Source: Francisella philomiragia subsp. philomiragia ATCC 25015 (lineage in GTDB: Bacteria; Pseudomonadota; Gammaproteobacteria; Francisellales; Francisellaceae). Taken from it: a DNA stretch of 64,000 bases. Below are positions 26,977-36,503 of the stretch, piece after piece. Numbering within the stretch: the stretch's first letter is position 1; each line of letters begins with the position of its first letter. The position numbers and the translations under genes are program-made. The stretch spans positions 409,471 to 473,470 of the forward strand of contig NZ_DS999311.1 of NCBI RefSeq assembly GCF_000156715.1. The letters are read 5' to 3'. The notes beneath the pieces are model-generated. The model did not search any database. It was not told where the DNA came from and saw only the letters and a program-made list of their open reading frames with translations.

Positions 26977-28452
26977 TTAACGAGAAATCTTGTCTAAAAG
27001 CAACTCATAATCATCAGATATTGAAGTATTGCTTTGTCTTAATTTAGTTATAGCTTTGACAGCATGCATAACTGTAGTGTGATCTCTACCACCAAAGGCA
27101 TTACCTATCTCTGGTAAGCTATGTGATGTCAACTCACGTGCCAGACTCATTGCTATTTGTCTTGGTCTAGCTATATTTCTACTTCTTTGATTGGAAGTTA
27201 AGTCTTTTACCCTAATTCTATAAAAGTCAGCAACAACCTTTTGGATATTATCTATTTTTACTTTCTTTTCTTGTATTTTTATAACATCTCTTAAACAAGC
27301 TTGAGCTACTTCTATAGTAGGATCTTTATGATTAAATTTAGAGGTTGTCAGTACTCTATTTAAAGCGCCCTCTAACTCTCTAACATTTGTACGTACATTT
27401 TCAGCTATAAAAGCAGCTGTTTCATTAGGTAGTTTTTGTCCTAAGTCATGTGCTTTTTTGAGCAAAATAGCTATTCTAGTTTCTAAATCCGGCATATCTA
27501 CAGAAACTGTTAGACCATATCCAAAACGTGAAACTAATCTTTCTTCCAAACCTTCTATTTCATTTGGATACTTATCACTAGTTAAAATTATCTGCTTACC
27601 ATTTTCATACAAAGCATTAAAAGTATGGAAAAACTCTTGAGCTGTACCTTCTTTACCTGCTATAAACTGAATATCATCTATAAGAAGAATATCTGCAGAT
27701 CTATACACTCTCTGAAACTCATCTTGATCTTGTAATCTAATTGAATTTACATAATCTTTAATAAATTGTTCAGAGTTTGTGTATATAATTCGAGCATTTG
27801 GATTAACTTCTCTTGCATGATTACCAATAGCCTGCATCAAGTGAGTTTTACCAAGTCCACTACCACCATATATAAATAATGGGTTATGCAATTTACCAGG
27901 ATTGATAGATACTTGCATAGCTGCTGCTCTAGCTATTTTGTTTGCATCACCAACTACAAAACTATCAAAAACATATTTTTCTTTTAATGGTAAACCAAAA
28001 GAATACTCTTGATCATCTTTATCTGTAATTAGCATAGCTTCATCAAAACCAAATAACTCCTGAGATGCAGAATTTTTAGAAGATAATTTTTTCTGACTCT
28101 TTTTAGGCTCTTGATTTAAGCTTGTTTCTTCAGAATCGTCTTTTATTTCAACATTTTTTTGATTAAAAAAATTAGCTTGCGGACCAACTGAAGTAACTTC
28201 TGGAGATTTTTCTCCAGAGAATTTTTTATTAGAATATTCTATAAGCAAATCACCATCATGAAACTCTTGTATAGTAGATGAAATAATTTCACCATACTTA
28301 GATTTGATATGTTTTTTAAAATATTCATTATTACAATAAATTGTGAATAAGTAGTTATTCTGCTCTACATGTATAGGTTTAATCCACGTTTTATATTCAA
28401 ACGTAGAAAGGCTTTTTTTTAGCTTTTTTAAACACTTATTCCATGTAGTCAT
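26977..28452 (-). CDS. dnaA: Chromosomal replication initiator DnaA
   Basis: 491 aa from the ATG at 28452 (MTTWNKCLKKLKKSL), which matches the DnaA domain I start. A TTG 6 codons upstream is not needed. Domain I at 1-90; variable linker at about 90-155; AAA+ domain III with Walker A GGSGLGKTH and Walker B LLIDDIQF; domain IV DNA-binding with RDHTTVMHA near the C-terminus. It binds DnaA boxes in the adjacent oriC spacer and opens the origin, and is followed by dnaN. Confidence 0.97.
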   Translation of the reverse strand: MTTWNKCLKKLKKSLSTFEYKTWIKPIHVEQNNYLFTIYCNNEYFKKHIKSKYGEIISSTIQEFHDGDLLIEYSNKKFSGEKSPEVTSVGPQANFFNQKNVEIKDDSEETSLNQEPKKSQKKLSSKNSASQELFGFDEAMLITDKDDQEYSFGLPLKEKYVFDSFVVGDANKIARAAAMQVSINPGKLHNPLFIYGGSGLGKTHLMQAIGNHAREVNPNARIIYTNSEQFIKDYVNSIRLQDQDEFQRVYRSADILLIDDIQFIAGKEGTAQEFFHTFNALYENGKQIILTSDKYPNEIEGLEERLVSRFGYGLTVSVDMPDLETRIAILLKKAHDLGQKLPNETAAFIAENVRTNVRELEGALNRVLTTSKFNHKDPTIEVAQACLRDVIKIQEKKVKIDNIQKVVADFYRIRVKDLTSNQRSRNIARPRQIAMSLARELTSHSLPEIGNAFGGRDHTTVMHAVKAITKLRQSNTSISDDYELLLDKISR

Positions 28453-28934
28453 AATAAAAAAATGTCCCAATAACCTTTAATTTAAAAGGATAACCAATAG
28501 TTGGCATAACAAATTAATTGAATGTGTAAGATTTTATTGTAATAAAAAAAAATAAGCAAATATAATTATTTAAACCTGTGGATAATTATGTTAATTAATT
28601 TGTTTATTTATTTAGGAGAATGTTGTTAAATAACTTATTCACAAATATGTTGATACTTTTGTTGATAAATTTGATAATTGTTTATCCACATTTTTGTCCA
28701 GTTTATTTCATCCACTTTTTTACATACTTATACATCTCTTTTAAACTATCTAATTTGTAAGTTCTATATAGCTTTCGGCAAGTTATCCACACAAAAATGT
28801 CTACATAATAAATAATAATATAAAGAAAAAGAAATTAAGTTATATATAAATAAAGAAAAGAAAAATAATCAAAAATATAAAAAAAAAATTTTTTCTTTAT
28901 AATGGATGTTAATAAGATAAAAATACTTTTTCTA
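28453..28934. other. Predicted chromosomal origin (oriC) with DnaA boxes
   Basis: Very AT-rich spacer between divergent dnaA and rng. DnaA boxes: perfect TTATCCACA on the plus strand at 28682-28690 and 28783-28791, a perfect box on the minus strand at 28577-28585, and a one-mismatch TTATTCACA at 28635-28643. A/T runs between about 28530-28570 and 28800-28900 could serve as unwinding elements. No ribosomal RNA or other gene is seen inside. The dnaA promoter should also lie here. Confidence 0.88.
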
Positions 28935-30431
28935 ATGTCATTAAATACTGAAATATTTTTAAATATAAATAAATATGAGCAAAGAATAGCTATAAAAGAA
29001 AATAATATACTTAAAGAAATTCTAATTGAAAGAGATAATCAAAAAAGAATTGTTGGGAATATTTATAAAGGTAAAATAATTAGAGTACTTCCTGGTATGC
29101 AAGCAGCATTTGTAGACATAGGATTAGAAAAAGCAGGTTTTTTACATTTATCAGAAGTTATTCCATTAGAAAGAGATGATGAAGAATCTGATGAAAACTT
29201 CAAACTAAATAAATTAAATACTGAAGATATCAATAAATGGTTGCGTGAAGGACAAGAAGTATTAGTTCAAGTTGTCAAAGAAAGTATTGGTAATAAAGGT
29301 GTAAAACTAACTTCACACTTATCAGTGTCATCTCGTTTTTTGGTTTTTTTACCTGATTTAGACCATATTGGTATATCTCTTAAGATAAGTAAAGAAGAAG
29401 AAAAACAAAGATTATTAGATTCAATTAAAAAAATTACCCAAAGTGAAAATCCTCGTGGATATATTCTAAGGACTGCTGCAGAGGGTGCTAGTTATGAAGA
29501 ATTAGAAAATGATATCAAGTTTTTAAATAATTTATGGCAAGATATTTTGGATATTTCAAGCACTATAATCAAACCTGGTGTTGTATATGAAGATTTTAGT
29601 TTGATAATAAAAACAATTAATATTTTTGCTAATGACAATCCTGATAAAATCCATGTTGATGATATAGATTCATATAAAGAAATTTGCCAATTTGCTGACA
29701 AATATATTCCTGGTTTAAGAGATAAAATAGAGCTTTATCAAAAACATAATATTTTTGAAGAATATGATATTGATGTTGAAATAAATAAAGCTTTGGATAA
29801 AACAGTATATCTCAAATCAGGAGGTTATTTGGTTATTGAGCAAACTGAAGCAATGATAACTATAGATATAAACACAGGCGGTTTTATTGGAACCAAAAAT
29901 CTAGAAGAAACTATATTTAAGACAAATCTAGAAGCCACAAAAGAGATAGCAAGACAGCTAAGGCTGAGAAATTTAGGTGGTATAATAATCATAGATTTCA
30001 TAGATATGATGGATGAATCACACAAAAATCAAGTTTTAGAAGCCTTAAAGAAGGAATTAGAGCTTGATAAGGCTAAGACTAGTGTAAGTGATATTTCGGA
30101 GCTAGGATTGGTTGAAATGACGCGTAAAAGGGTACATGAGAGCTTGTTAAGGACATTATGTCAACCGTGTGAACATTGTAATGGTAAAGGAAGTGTCAAA
30201 ACACTACAAACAATTTGTTATGATATTTTTAGAGAAATTAAATCAGAATCAAAAAATTATCCAAATTATAATAATTTTTTGCTTATGTCTTCAAAAAAAA
30301 TTATAGATTACATTGAAAGAGAAGAGTCTATATGGTTAGCAGAATTAGAACTAGAGATTGATAAAAATATATATCTAAAAGCTGAAAGTAACCATATATA
30401 CAACCAATATGACATAATTCCATTAAATTAA
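28935..30431 (+). CDS. rng: Ribonuclease G
   Basis: 498 aa from the ATG at 28935 (MSLNTEIFLNI), which aligns with the E. coli RNase G N-terminus; an ATG 11 codons upstream is possible. S1 domain (VGNIYKGKIIRVLPGMQAAF, about 40-130), RNase H-like/catalytic core with metal Asp residues in MITIDINTGGF and IIIDFIDMMDE, and the Zn-link CQPCEHCNGKG. It lacks the long C-terminal scaffold of RNase E, so RNase G is favoured. It acts in 16S rRNA 5' maturation and mRNA decay. It is divergent from dnaA across oriC. Confidence 0.93.
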   Translation: MSLNTEIFLNINKYEQRIAIKENNILKEILIERDNQKRIVGNIYKGKIIRVLPGMQAAFVDIGLEKAGFLHLSEVIPLERDDEESDENFKLNKLNTEDINKWLREGQEVLVQVVKESIGNKGVKLTSHLSVSSRFLVFLPDLDHIGISLKISKEEEKQRLLDSIKKITQSENPRGYILRTAAEGASYEELENDIKFLNNLWQDILDISSTIIKPGVVYEDFSLIIKTINIFANDNPDKIHVDDIDSYKEICQFADKYIPGLRDKIELYQKHNIFEEYDIDVEINKALDKTVYLKSGGYLVIEQTEAMITIDINTGGFIGTKNLEETIFKTNLEATKEIARQLRLRNLGGIIIIDFIDMMDESHKNQVLEALKKELELDKAKTSVSDISELGLVEMTRKRVHESLLRTLCQPCEHCNGKGSVKTLQTICYDIFREIKSESKNYPNYNNFLLMSSKKIIDYIEREESIWLAELELEIDKNIYLKAESNHIYNQYDIIPLN

Positions 30432-30492
30432 AAAAAATTACAAAACATTGTTGACAGCTTAATAAAAAGAGCTATAATACATACTCATAGTC

Positions 30493-30568
<76 letters not shown>

Positions 30569-30572
30569 TAAC

Positions 30573-30649
30573 GGAGTGGTAGTTCAGTTGGTTAGAATAC
30601 CTGCCTGTCACGCAGGGGGTCGCGGGTTCGAGTCCCGTCCATTCCGCCA
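30573..30649 (+). tRNA. tRNA-Asp (anticodon GTC)
   Basis: 77 nt including CCA. Acceptor GGAGTGG/CCATTCC has one G-T wobble. The anticodon arm CCTGC-CTGTCAC-GCAGG presents GTC, and the T-arm is CGGGTTCGAGTCCCG. It lies 4 bp after tRNA-Thr, so the two are cotranscribed and separated by processing. Confidence 0.96.
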
Positions 30650-30656
30650 TATTCTC

Positions 30657-30729
30657 ATTAAGGTCTAGTTCTTAAAACTCAGTTTTCCCCTTTTTACTTC
30701 TGATATCTTGATCTAGACCTTAATTTTTT
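30657..30729 (+). terminator. Long-stem terminator after the tRNA pair
   Basis: A perfect inverted repeat, TTAAGGTCTAG (30658-30668) and CTAGACCTTAA (30713-30723), is followed by six T. The 44-nt interior contains the small palindrome AAAACT-C-AGTTTT, which would shorten the effective loop. It is a probable rho-independent terminator. Confidence 0.6.
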
Positions 30730-30811
30730 GCCTTTTCTTTTAAAACAAATGAATAAAACGGTTTATTTAATCAGTATGTACCATAAAAAAACAGTAGTTA
30801 TCCTCTTTGCT

Positions 30812-30867
30812 TGATACGCGGATCTCTTAGATATTGGAGAAATTCTCACCTTAGTGAGAATGACTTG
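30812..30867. repeat. Intergenic hairpin repeat
   Basis: GGATCTCTTAGATATT (about 30820-30835) is the inverse relative of AGATATCTAAGAGG near 3262-3275. It is followed by the hairpin ATTCTCAC/GTGAGAAT (30842-30861) and GACTTGA. Like the spacer repeats at 899 and 3238, it ends in a variable hairpin followed by GAC. It lies between the tRNA terminator and the trp promoter; no gene is seen in this spacer. Confidence 0.45.
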
Positions 30868-30982
30868 ATAATTAAATCGGCAGTCTTTAAATTTGATAGT
30901 TTAAATCTATGTGTCTAAAAGTTTTTTAGATAAACTCAACGCTTTTTAGTATTTAATGTTTTTATGCATATAATAACAAAAG

Positions 30983-31015
30983 TTGTTATATTTAATGTAA
31001 TGATGTACCATTACA
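30983..31015 (+). promoter_or_regulatory. Candidate trp promoter with TrpR operator
   Basis: The palindrome TGTAATG-ATGTAC-CATTACA (30996-31015) has perfect 7-bp arms. It overlaps a candidate -10 TACCAT (31006-31011) paired at 17-nt spacing with -35 TTGTTA (30983-30988). An operator covering the -10, 25 bp before trpR, fits classical autoregulation by TrpR-tryptophan. Inferred from position and symmetry. Confidence 0.55.
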
Positions 31016-31040
31016 AAATTACATTAAAAATTATTTTTTT

Positions 31041-31328
31041 ATGAATTCAATTAATGGATGGCAACAATTAGTAAATATTTTATCTGAAACTTCAGATCCT
31101 AAAGATATTGATGTTATTTGTGATTTTTTATTAACTAAAGAAGAAAAAGAACAATTAAGTAAAAGGGTATTATTAACTAAAGAACTAATAAAAAAAACTA
31201 AATCACAAAGAGATATATCTAAAGAAATAGGTATAAGTATTTGTACAGTTACAAGATGTTCTAACGCCCTAAAAGATTGTTCTACAAGAGTAAAAGAAAT
31301 ATTCTCTGATAATATAAAAGGTGATTAA
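31041..31328 (+). CDS. trpR: Trp operon repressor
   Basis: 95 aa, all-helical TrpR family. The helix-turn-helix is [20 protein letters not shown] (residues 54-73), aligning with the E. coli [34 protein letters not shown] precedes it. It is the corepressor-dependent dimeric repressor of tryptophan synthesis. It is unusual in being the first gene of the operon it should control: its stop codon touches the trpE start (TAA-ATG), so it is co-regulated and autoregulated. Confidence 0.92.
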   Translation: [95 protein letters not shown]

Positions 31329-32873
31329 ATGTCAGTAAAAGAGCCAGAAAAATTTTTAGCTTCTCATATCTATAATTTAGATTATCAAGAAGATTTAAAT
31401 AGATGTTTTGCTAATTTATGTACTAACAAAAAAAATACTATATTGTTAGAATCAGCAGAAATAGATACAAAAGATAAACTCAAAAGTATTTTGGTACTAA
31501 ATAGTGCCTTGCGTATAGCTTGTATTGAAAATAGAGTTTTTATGAAACCATTATCCAAAAATGGTGAATATGCCCTAAAAGAGATACAAAAAAACATCAA
31601 AGAAGGTGTTGAATATATATATGATAACAAACAATTAATATTAACTTTTAAATCAATAAAAGATTATCAATTCAATGAACATCAAAAATTAAAAAAACAG
31701 TCAGTTTTTGATGCTTTAAGAATTATAAAAGATAGTTTTGAAATATATAATGAATTTAGTATTTTTTTGGCTGGTTTATTTGCTTATGATGTTGTTGGTA
31801 GTTTTGAAGAAATAGGTCAAGTAAAACGTAAGAATAAATGTCCAGACTATGTATTTTATCTAGCTGATACAATACTTGTAAGTGACCATCAAGAAAAAAA
31901 TACGTTTATACAAGTTAATAGCTTTGGACATCAAACAATATCAGATCTAGAGGATAGTGTTGCTGTAATTAAGCAAAATATAAATAATGATATAGAGTTA
32001 AAAGTTGAAAAATTTAGCAATTTAGAACCTAAAGAATCAATAAATGATAGAGATTTTTGTAGTGTAGTAGATAAACTAAAATCACATATTATAGATGGTG
32101 ATATATTCCAAGTTGTACCTTCAAGAAGTTTCTTTTTGCCATGTCAAAATTCTTTGGAAGTTTATAAAGAGCTTAAGCGTACAAATCCTAGTCCGTATAT
32201 GTTTTATATGCAAGATGAAGATTTTATTATTTTTGGAGCATCGCCAGAAAGTGCCTTAAAGTATAAAAAATCTACGAATCAAGTAGAGATATATCCTATA
32301 GCAGGCACACGTAGAAGAGCAAAAAATCCAGATGGTAGTATTAATACAGATTTAGATAGTAGGATTGAGCTAGAGCTTAGATTAGATGCTAAAGAAAATG
32401 CCGAACACATGATGTTAGTAGATTTGGCACGTAATGATGTTGCAAGGATATCGAAAACTGGTACTCGCTATGTTGCTGATCTTTTAAAGGTTGATAGATA
32501 TAGTCATGTTATGCATTTGGTCTCTAGAGTAGTAGGTCAACTTGCTGATGATTTGGATGCTTTGCATGCTTATCAGGCTTCTATGAATATGGGTACATTA
32601 ACAGGTGCACCAAAAATAAAAGCAATGCAGTTAATATCAGCAGTTGAAAAACAGACTAGAGGTGGATATGGCGGAGCTATTGGTTACTTTAATGGGTATG
32701 GTGATTTAGATAGTTGCATAGTTATACGTTCTGCATATGTTGAAGATGAAATAGCAGAGGTTCAAGCAGGTGCAGGTGTAGTATTGGATTCTATACCTAT
32801 AGCAGAAGCTGATGAAACTAGAACAAAAGCACAAGCTGTAATATCAGCTATCAAAAATGTACATGGAGTGTAG
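31329..32873 (+). CDS. trpE: Anthranilate synthase component I
   Basis: 514 aa chorismate-utilising enzyme that makes anthranilate with ammonia from TrpG. Motifs: FQVVPSRSF, NPSPYMFYM, GASPES, PIAGTRRRA, HMMLVDLARNDV, GTLTGAPKIKAMQ, GGAIGYFNGYGDLDSCIVIR and QAGAGVVLDSIP. It starts directly after trpR and ends 3 bp before trpG. Separate TrpE and TrpG (not fused) are encoded. Feedback inhibition by tryptophan through the N-terminal domain is expected from the family. Confidence 0.96.
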   Translation: MSVKEPEKFLASHIYNLDYQEDLNRCFANLCTNKKNTILLESAEIDTKDKLKSILVLNSALRIACIENRVFMKPLSKNGEYALKEIQKNIKEGVEYIYDNKQLILTFKSIKDYQFNEHQKLKKQSVFDALRIIKDSFEIYNEFSIFLAGLFAYDVVGSFEEIGQVKRKNKCPDYVFYLADTILVSDHQEKNTFIQVNSFGHQTISDLEDSVAVIKQNINNDIELKVEKFSNLEPKESINDRDFCSVVDKLKSHIIDGDIFQVVPSRSFFLPCQNSLEVYKELKRTNPSPYMFYMQDEDFIIFGASPESALKYKKSTNQVEIYPIAGTRRRAKNPDGSINTDLDSRIELELRLDAKENAEHMMLVDLARNDVARISKTGTRYVADLLKVDRYSHVMHLVSRVVGQLADDLDALHAYQASMNMGTLTGAPKIKAMQLISAVEKQTRGGYGGAIGYFNGYGDLDSCIVIRSAYVEDEIAEVQAGAGVVLDSIPIAEADETRTKAQAVISAIKNVHGV

Positions 32874-32876
32874 TTA

Positions 32877-33455
32877 ATGGCTAATATTATATTTATAGAT
32901 AATTTTGATTCATTTTCTTATAACTTGGTGGATGAATTTAGAGTTCTAGGAAATAATGTCGAAGTATTTAGAAATAACTTATATCTAGAAGTTCTTTTGG
33001 ATAAAATTAACTCAACTGATAATCCCATAGTTGTGATATCGCCTGGTCCTGGTAACCCTGCAAGTGCAGGATGTATAGTTGATCTTATATCAGTTATTAA
33101 AGGTAAGATACCAATTATAGGAATATGTTTAGGTCATCAAGCTATAGTTGAAGCTTATGGTGGTATAGTATCTCATGCTAACGAAATTGTTCATGGTAAA
33201 ACTGCTAAAGTTAAATTTATAAAGCATGGTATTTTTGAGGGTTTGGAATCACCATTGAGTGTGGCTAGGTATCATTCTTTAGTAGCTATTAAAGTACCAA
33301 CTGGCCTAGAAACTGTAGCGGAAGTTAATGACTTGGTAATGGCTGTAGTAGATGATAAAAATAAGGTCTGTGGTTTACAATTTCATCCTGAATCAATAAT
33401 GACTATACATGGCTCTAAACTCTTAGATAATATAGTTAGATGGGTGCAGCAATGA
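32877..33455 (+). CDS. trpG: Anthranilate synthase component II (glutaminase)
   Basis: 192 aa class I glutamine amidotransferase: oxyanion loop SPGPGNPA, nucleophile Cys in GICLGHQ (about 82-88) and His/Glu in FHPES near 170. It channels ammonia to TrpE. It could also serve PabA-like roles since Francisella-sized genomes sometimes share it. Its stop codon overlaps the trpD start (ATGA), giving translational coupling. Confidence 0.95.
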   Translation: MANIIFIDNFDSFSYNLVDEFRVLGNNVEVFRNNLYLEVLLDKINSTDNPIVVISPGPGNPASAGCIVDLISVIKGKIPIIGICLGHQAIVEAYGGIVSHANEIVHGKTAKVKFIKHGIFEGLESPLSVARYHSLVAIKVPTGLETVAEVNDLVMAVVDDKNKVCGLQFHPESIMTIHGSKLLDNIVRWVQQ

Positions 33456-34462
33456 TTAGTTTAAGAGATATCGTAGAAAAATTATTTAATTCAGAAGATC
33501 TTAATTATGAAGAAAGTTATCAGCTTTTTGATTATTTTATCAAAGGTCAAATAGAGTTACCTTTACAAACTAGTATATTAATAGCTCTTAAACTAAAACA
33601 AGAAACTTCGATAGAAATAGCAGCCGCAGTAGAAGCTCTACTTGATAATACAAAAGAGTTCCCAAAAATAAATGGAGATTTAGCTGGAATAGTTGGTACT
33701 GGTGGAGATGGGCTTAATACTATTAATATTTCTACAACAGCTGCGATTGTTGCAGCGGCAGCTGGTTATAAGGTTGCTAAACATGGTGGTCGCAGTGTAT
33801 CAAGTAAATCAGGTTCTTTTGATCTTTTAGAATCTTTTGGTATCAATATAGAATTATCACCAGAGCAAACAAAAGAATGTTTAGAGCTATATAATCTTGG
33901 ATTTTTATTTGCGCCATTTTATAGTGAGGGCTTTAGACACATAAAAGAGGCTAGAACTATCTTAAAAACTAGGACTATTTTTAATATTTTAGGACCTTTG
34001 ATAAATCCAGCTAGACCAAATAAGGTTGTGATAGGAGTTTACTCAAAAGATTTAATTTTGCCAATGGCAAAAACTCTAATTAATCTTGGAATTGATAGAG
34101 CAGTTGTAGTATACGGTAGTGGCTTAGATGAAGTAGCAATACATGATGATACTTATGTCGCTGAAATACAAAATAATCAGATAACGGAATATAAAGTTTC
34201 TCCTGTAGACTTTGGTATAGATATATATGCAATCAAAGATCTTGAAGGTGGCTTACCAGAGCATAATAGAGAGATTATAAAGCAAATACTTCAAGGTAAG
34301 GGTAAACAAGCGCATAATGCTGCGGTTGCTGTAAATGTAGCTATGCTTATGAAGCTTTATGGTAAAGATAATCTAAAGCAAAATACTCAAGAAATATTAG
34401 AGCTTATAAAATCAGGCAAATGTTTTGATACATTACAACAAGTTATAAATCATGGTAAATGA
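33452..34462 (+). CDS. trpD: Anthranilate phosphoribosyltransferase
   Basis: 336 aa. The start at 33452 (ATGA overlap with trpG) gives [12 protein letters not shown], the usual TrpD N-terminus; an in-frame ATG 4 codons earlier lies within trpG. PRPP/Mg motifs: [17 protein letters not shown] (about 80-96), [13 protein letters not shown] (about 109-121), [20 protein letters not shown]. It transfers phosphoribose to anthranilate. The next frame starts 1 nt after its stop. Confidence 0.95.
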   Translation: MISLRDIVEKLFNSEDLNYEESYQLFDYFIKGQIELPLQTSILIALKLKQETSIEIAAAVEALLDNTKEFPKINGDLAGIVGTGGDGLNTINISTTAAIVAAAAGYKVAKHGGRSVSSKSGSFDLLESFGINIELSPEQTKECLELYNLGFLFAPFYSEGFRHIKEARTILKTRTIFNILGPLINPARPNKVVIGVYSKDLILPMAKTLINLGIDRAVVVYGSGLDEVAIHDDTYVAEIQNNQITEYKVSPVDFGIDIYAIKDLEGGLPEHNREIIKQILQGKGKQAHNAAVAVNVAMLMKLYGKDNLKQNTQEILELIKSGKCFDTLQQVINHGK

Positions 34463-34463
34463 A

Positions 34464-35807
34464 ATGAAAAAATTAGGAATTTGTATATTAGGAGTATTAA
34501 TGATGAGCTCTGGATATACTTGTACAGTTTTTATTAAAAATAATGGTAAAAATAATTATGTTTTTGCTAAAAGTAGAGATGTAACTTTTGATAGATATGA
34601 TTCAACATATTATTTCTTAAGGCAATAAAATGTAGTTTTTCATGCACCAAAAAAAGGTTATAAATATATTTCTTTACAATATAGCCAATCTCAACCAGAT
34701 CCAAACATTTTCTCTACAGGAACAAATGAAAAAAATTTGTCTATGAGTTATAACTATGATAGTTCACAGTTAGGAAGTACAGGCGATAATTTATCTGAAT
34801 ATACTCCTTCTATTATAAATATGGCTAATAAGTTTAATAGATATTTAATTAGTAACGCTGCTACATTAAAGGATGTAAATAAAATAATTAAACAAGCTGT
34901 TTATAATTTTAATAATAAAAGTACTGAACAAGAGCCTTTTGCTGTTCCTATGTTATTATCATTTGCGCAACATAATAAAAATAAAAAAGATATTTATGAA
35001 GTTGTAGAGATAGTAATATCAAATCCTAATATTGTAAAAGAAACATACTTTAAATCATTAAAAATAAGTGGTTATCAAGATTTTCAGGAAAATAAGAAGT
35101 GCGTAAGTATTTTGAATAATATGTATGGTAAAGGATTTAATAAAGACATAGTAAATATTTATAATAATGTATTTATGTCTAATCAATTTATTTGTAGTTA
35201 CATTGGAAGAACAAGCTTTAAAAATAATTATTCAAATTTGGCAAGTTATTACTTTGCAGATCAAGTTGCTAAATTGACAGCATATAATAACTTACAACTT
35301 GATTATAAAATTAAAAAATCGAATGATTATCTAATTGAAACTAACTCTATAACCTCTATAGATTTACAAAAACATACATATTTTGTTCCCCCAGAATCTA
35401 TATCTCGTTATGATTCTTTAGATACTTTGCTCAAAAATTCAGAGCAAATATCAAAATTGGTTAATGATAAAAATGGATACTCTAGAGAGTTAGCTATTAT
35501 GTTCTTAAATTATATATATAATCCAAGTAAATATGATTTAGATGGCTATACTATGTCATCTAATATGGCTGTTTCTAGAGAAAGTAGTAGAGCAAAATAT
35601 GTTGTTAGTTTTATTAAAGACAATACCACAGGAAGAGAAGTTCCATATATATTTGTTGAAATTACTTCTCCAGCACAACCGTACAATAGAGCTACTATAA
35701 AACTAAATAAATGCTTTTGGGAAGAGCATAAAAATAATGATATTATTGTTGATAAAGATGAATTTTATTATAAATATCATAAGATGTATCAAAATTATAA
35801 TGGATAA
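34464..35807 (+). pseudogene. Choloylglycine hydrolase-like (linear amide C-N hydrolase) gene broken by one in-frame stop
   Basis: A signal peptide (MKKLGICILGVLMMSSGYT) leads to an N-terminal-nucleophile-like Cys20 (TCTVFIKNNG) and FAKSRDVTF, resembling the CxxF...GRxxDx start of bile-salt hydrolase/penicillin V acylase-type Ntn hydrolases. Codon 55 is TAA (34626-34628), after which the same frame stays open for 392 codons to 35807. One nonsense substitution (for example CAA, GAA or AAA to TAA) explains the break; no frameshift is needed. The part after the stop could be translated from internal TTG/ATG codons near 34737-34743 but would lack the nucleophile. It sits 1 nt after trpD. Confidence 0.75.
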
Positions 35808-35812
35808 TAATC

Positions 35813-36499
35813 ATGAAAAAAATAATATATAGTTTATCGATATTATCTTGTAGTTTAGGTTTTTCAGCTGATAGTGATACTAAATATCAAAAAGCCGTAT
35901 TTGCAGGTGGCTGCTTTTGGTGTTTGGAATCAGATTTTGAATATATGCAAAAACATCAAGATTTAAGCCATGATGGTATTATAAAGGTTATTTCTGGTTA
36001 TGATGGTGGTTTGCAAAAAGATCCTACTTACAAAACAGTATCTGCAGGTATTACAAACTACAAAGAATCAGTAGAGGTTGTATATGATCCTACTAAAATT
36101 AGTTATCAAGATTTAGTAGAGTATTTTTATCGTCGTATAGATCCTACAGATTCTAAAGGACAGTTTTGTGATAAAGGCGAGCAGTATCAATCAGCTATAT
36201 ATTATAGCGATGATAAACAAAAACAAGTTGCTGAAGATGTTACTAAAAAATTAAAAGCAGAATTTAAAAAGCATAATCAAACTGTATATACCCAAATTTT
36301 ACCATCTACACATTTTTATAAAGCCGAAAGTTATCATCAAGATTATCATCATAAAAACCCTAAAAGATATTGCTATTATCGTACAGGATGTGGTCGTGAT
36401 GTAACAGTGAATAAAGTTTGGCAAAATATAGATTGGAAATATAGTAATATAACACCTTTTAATATACCATCTAGCTATGCAGAATGTTTAACAAGATAG
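35813..36499 (+). CDS. msrA: Exported peptide-methionine (S)-S-oxide reductase
   Basis: 228 aa. Signal peptide at 1-18 (MKKIIYSLSILSCSLGFS), then the MsrA core with catalytic GGCFWC (Cys34; Cys37 nearby), ISGYDGG, YHQDYHHKNP and a C-terminal Cys in RTGCGRD for resolving. Export is unusual compared with the cytosolic E. coli enzyme and suggests repair of periplasmic or surface proteins under oxidative stress. It lies 5 bp after the pseudogene and 4 bp before the next gene, so all are in one transcript with trpD. Confidence 0.93.
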   Translation: MKKIIYSLSILSCSLGFSADSDTKYQKAVFAGGCFWCLESDFEYMQKHQDLSHDGIIKVISGYDGGLQKDPTYKTVSAGITNYKESVEVVYDPTKISYQDLVEYFYRRIDPTDSKGQFCDKGEQYQSAIYYSDDKQKQVAEDVTKKLKAEFKKHNQTVYTQILPSTHFYKAESYHQDYHHKNPKRYCYYRTGCGRDVTVNKVWQNIDWKYSNITPFNIPSSYAECLTR

Positions 36500-36503
36500 T
36501 AAA

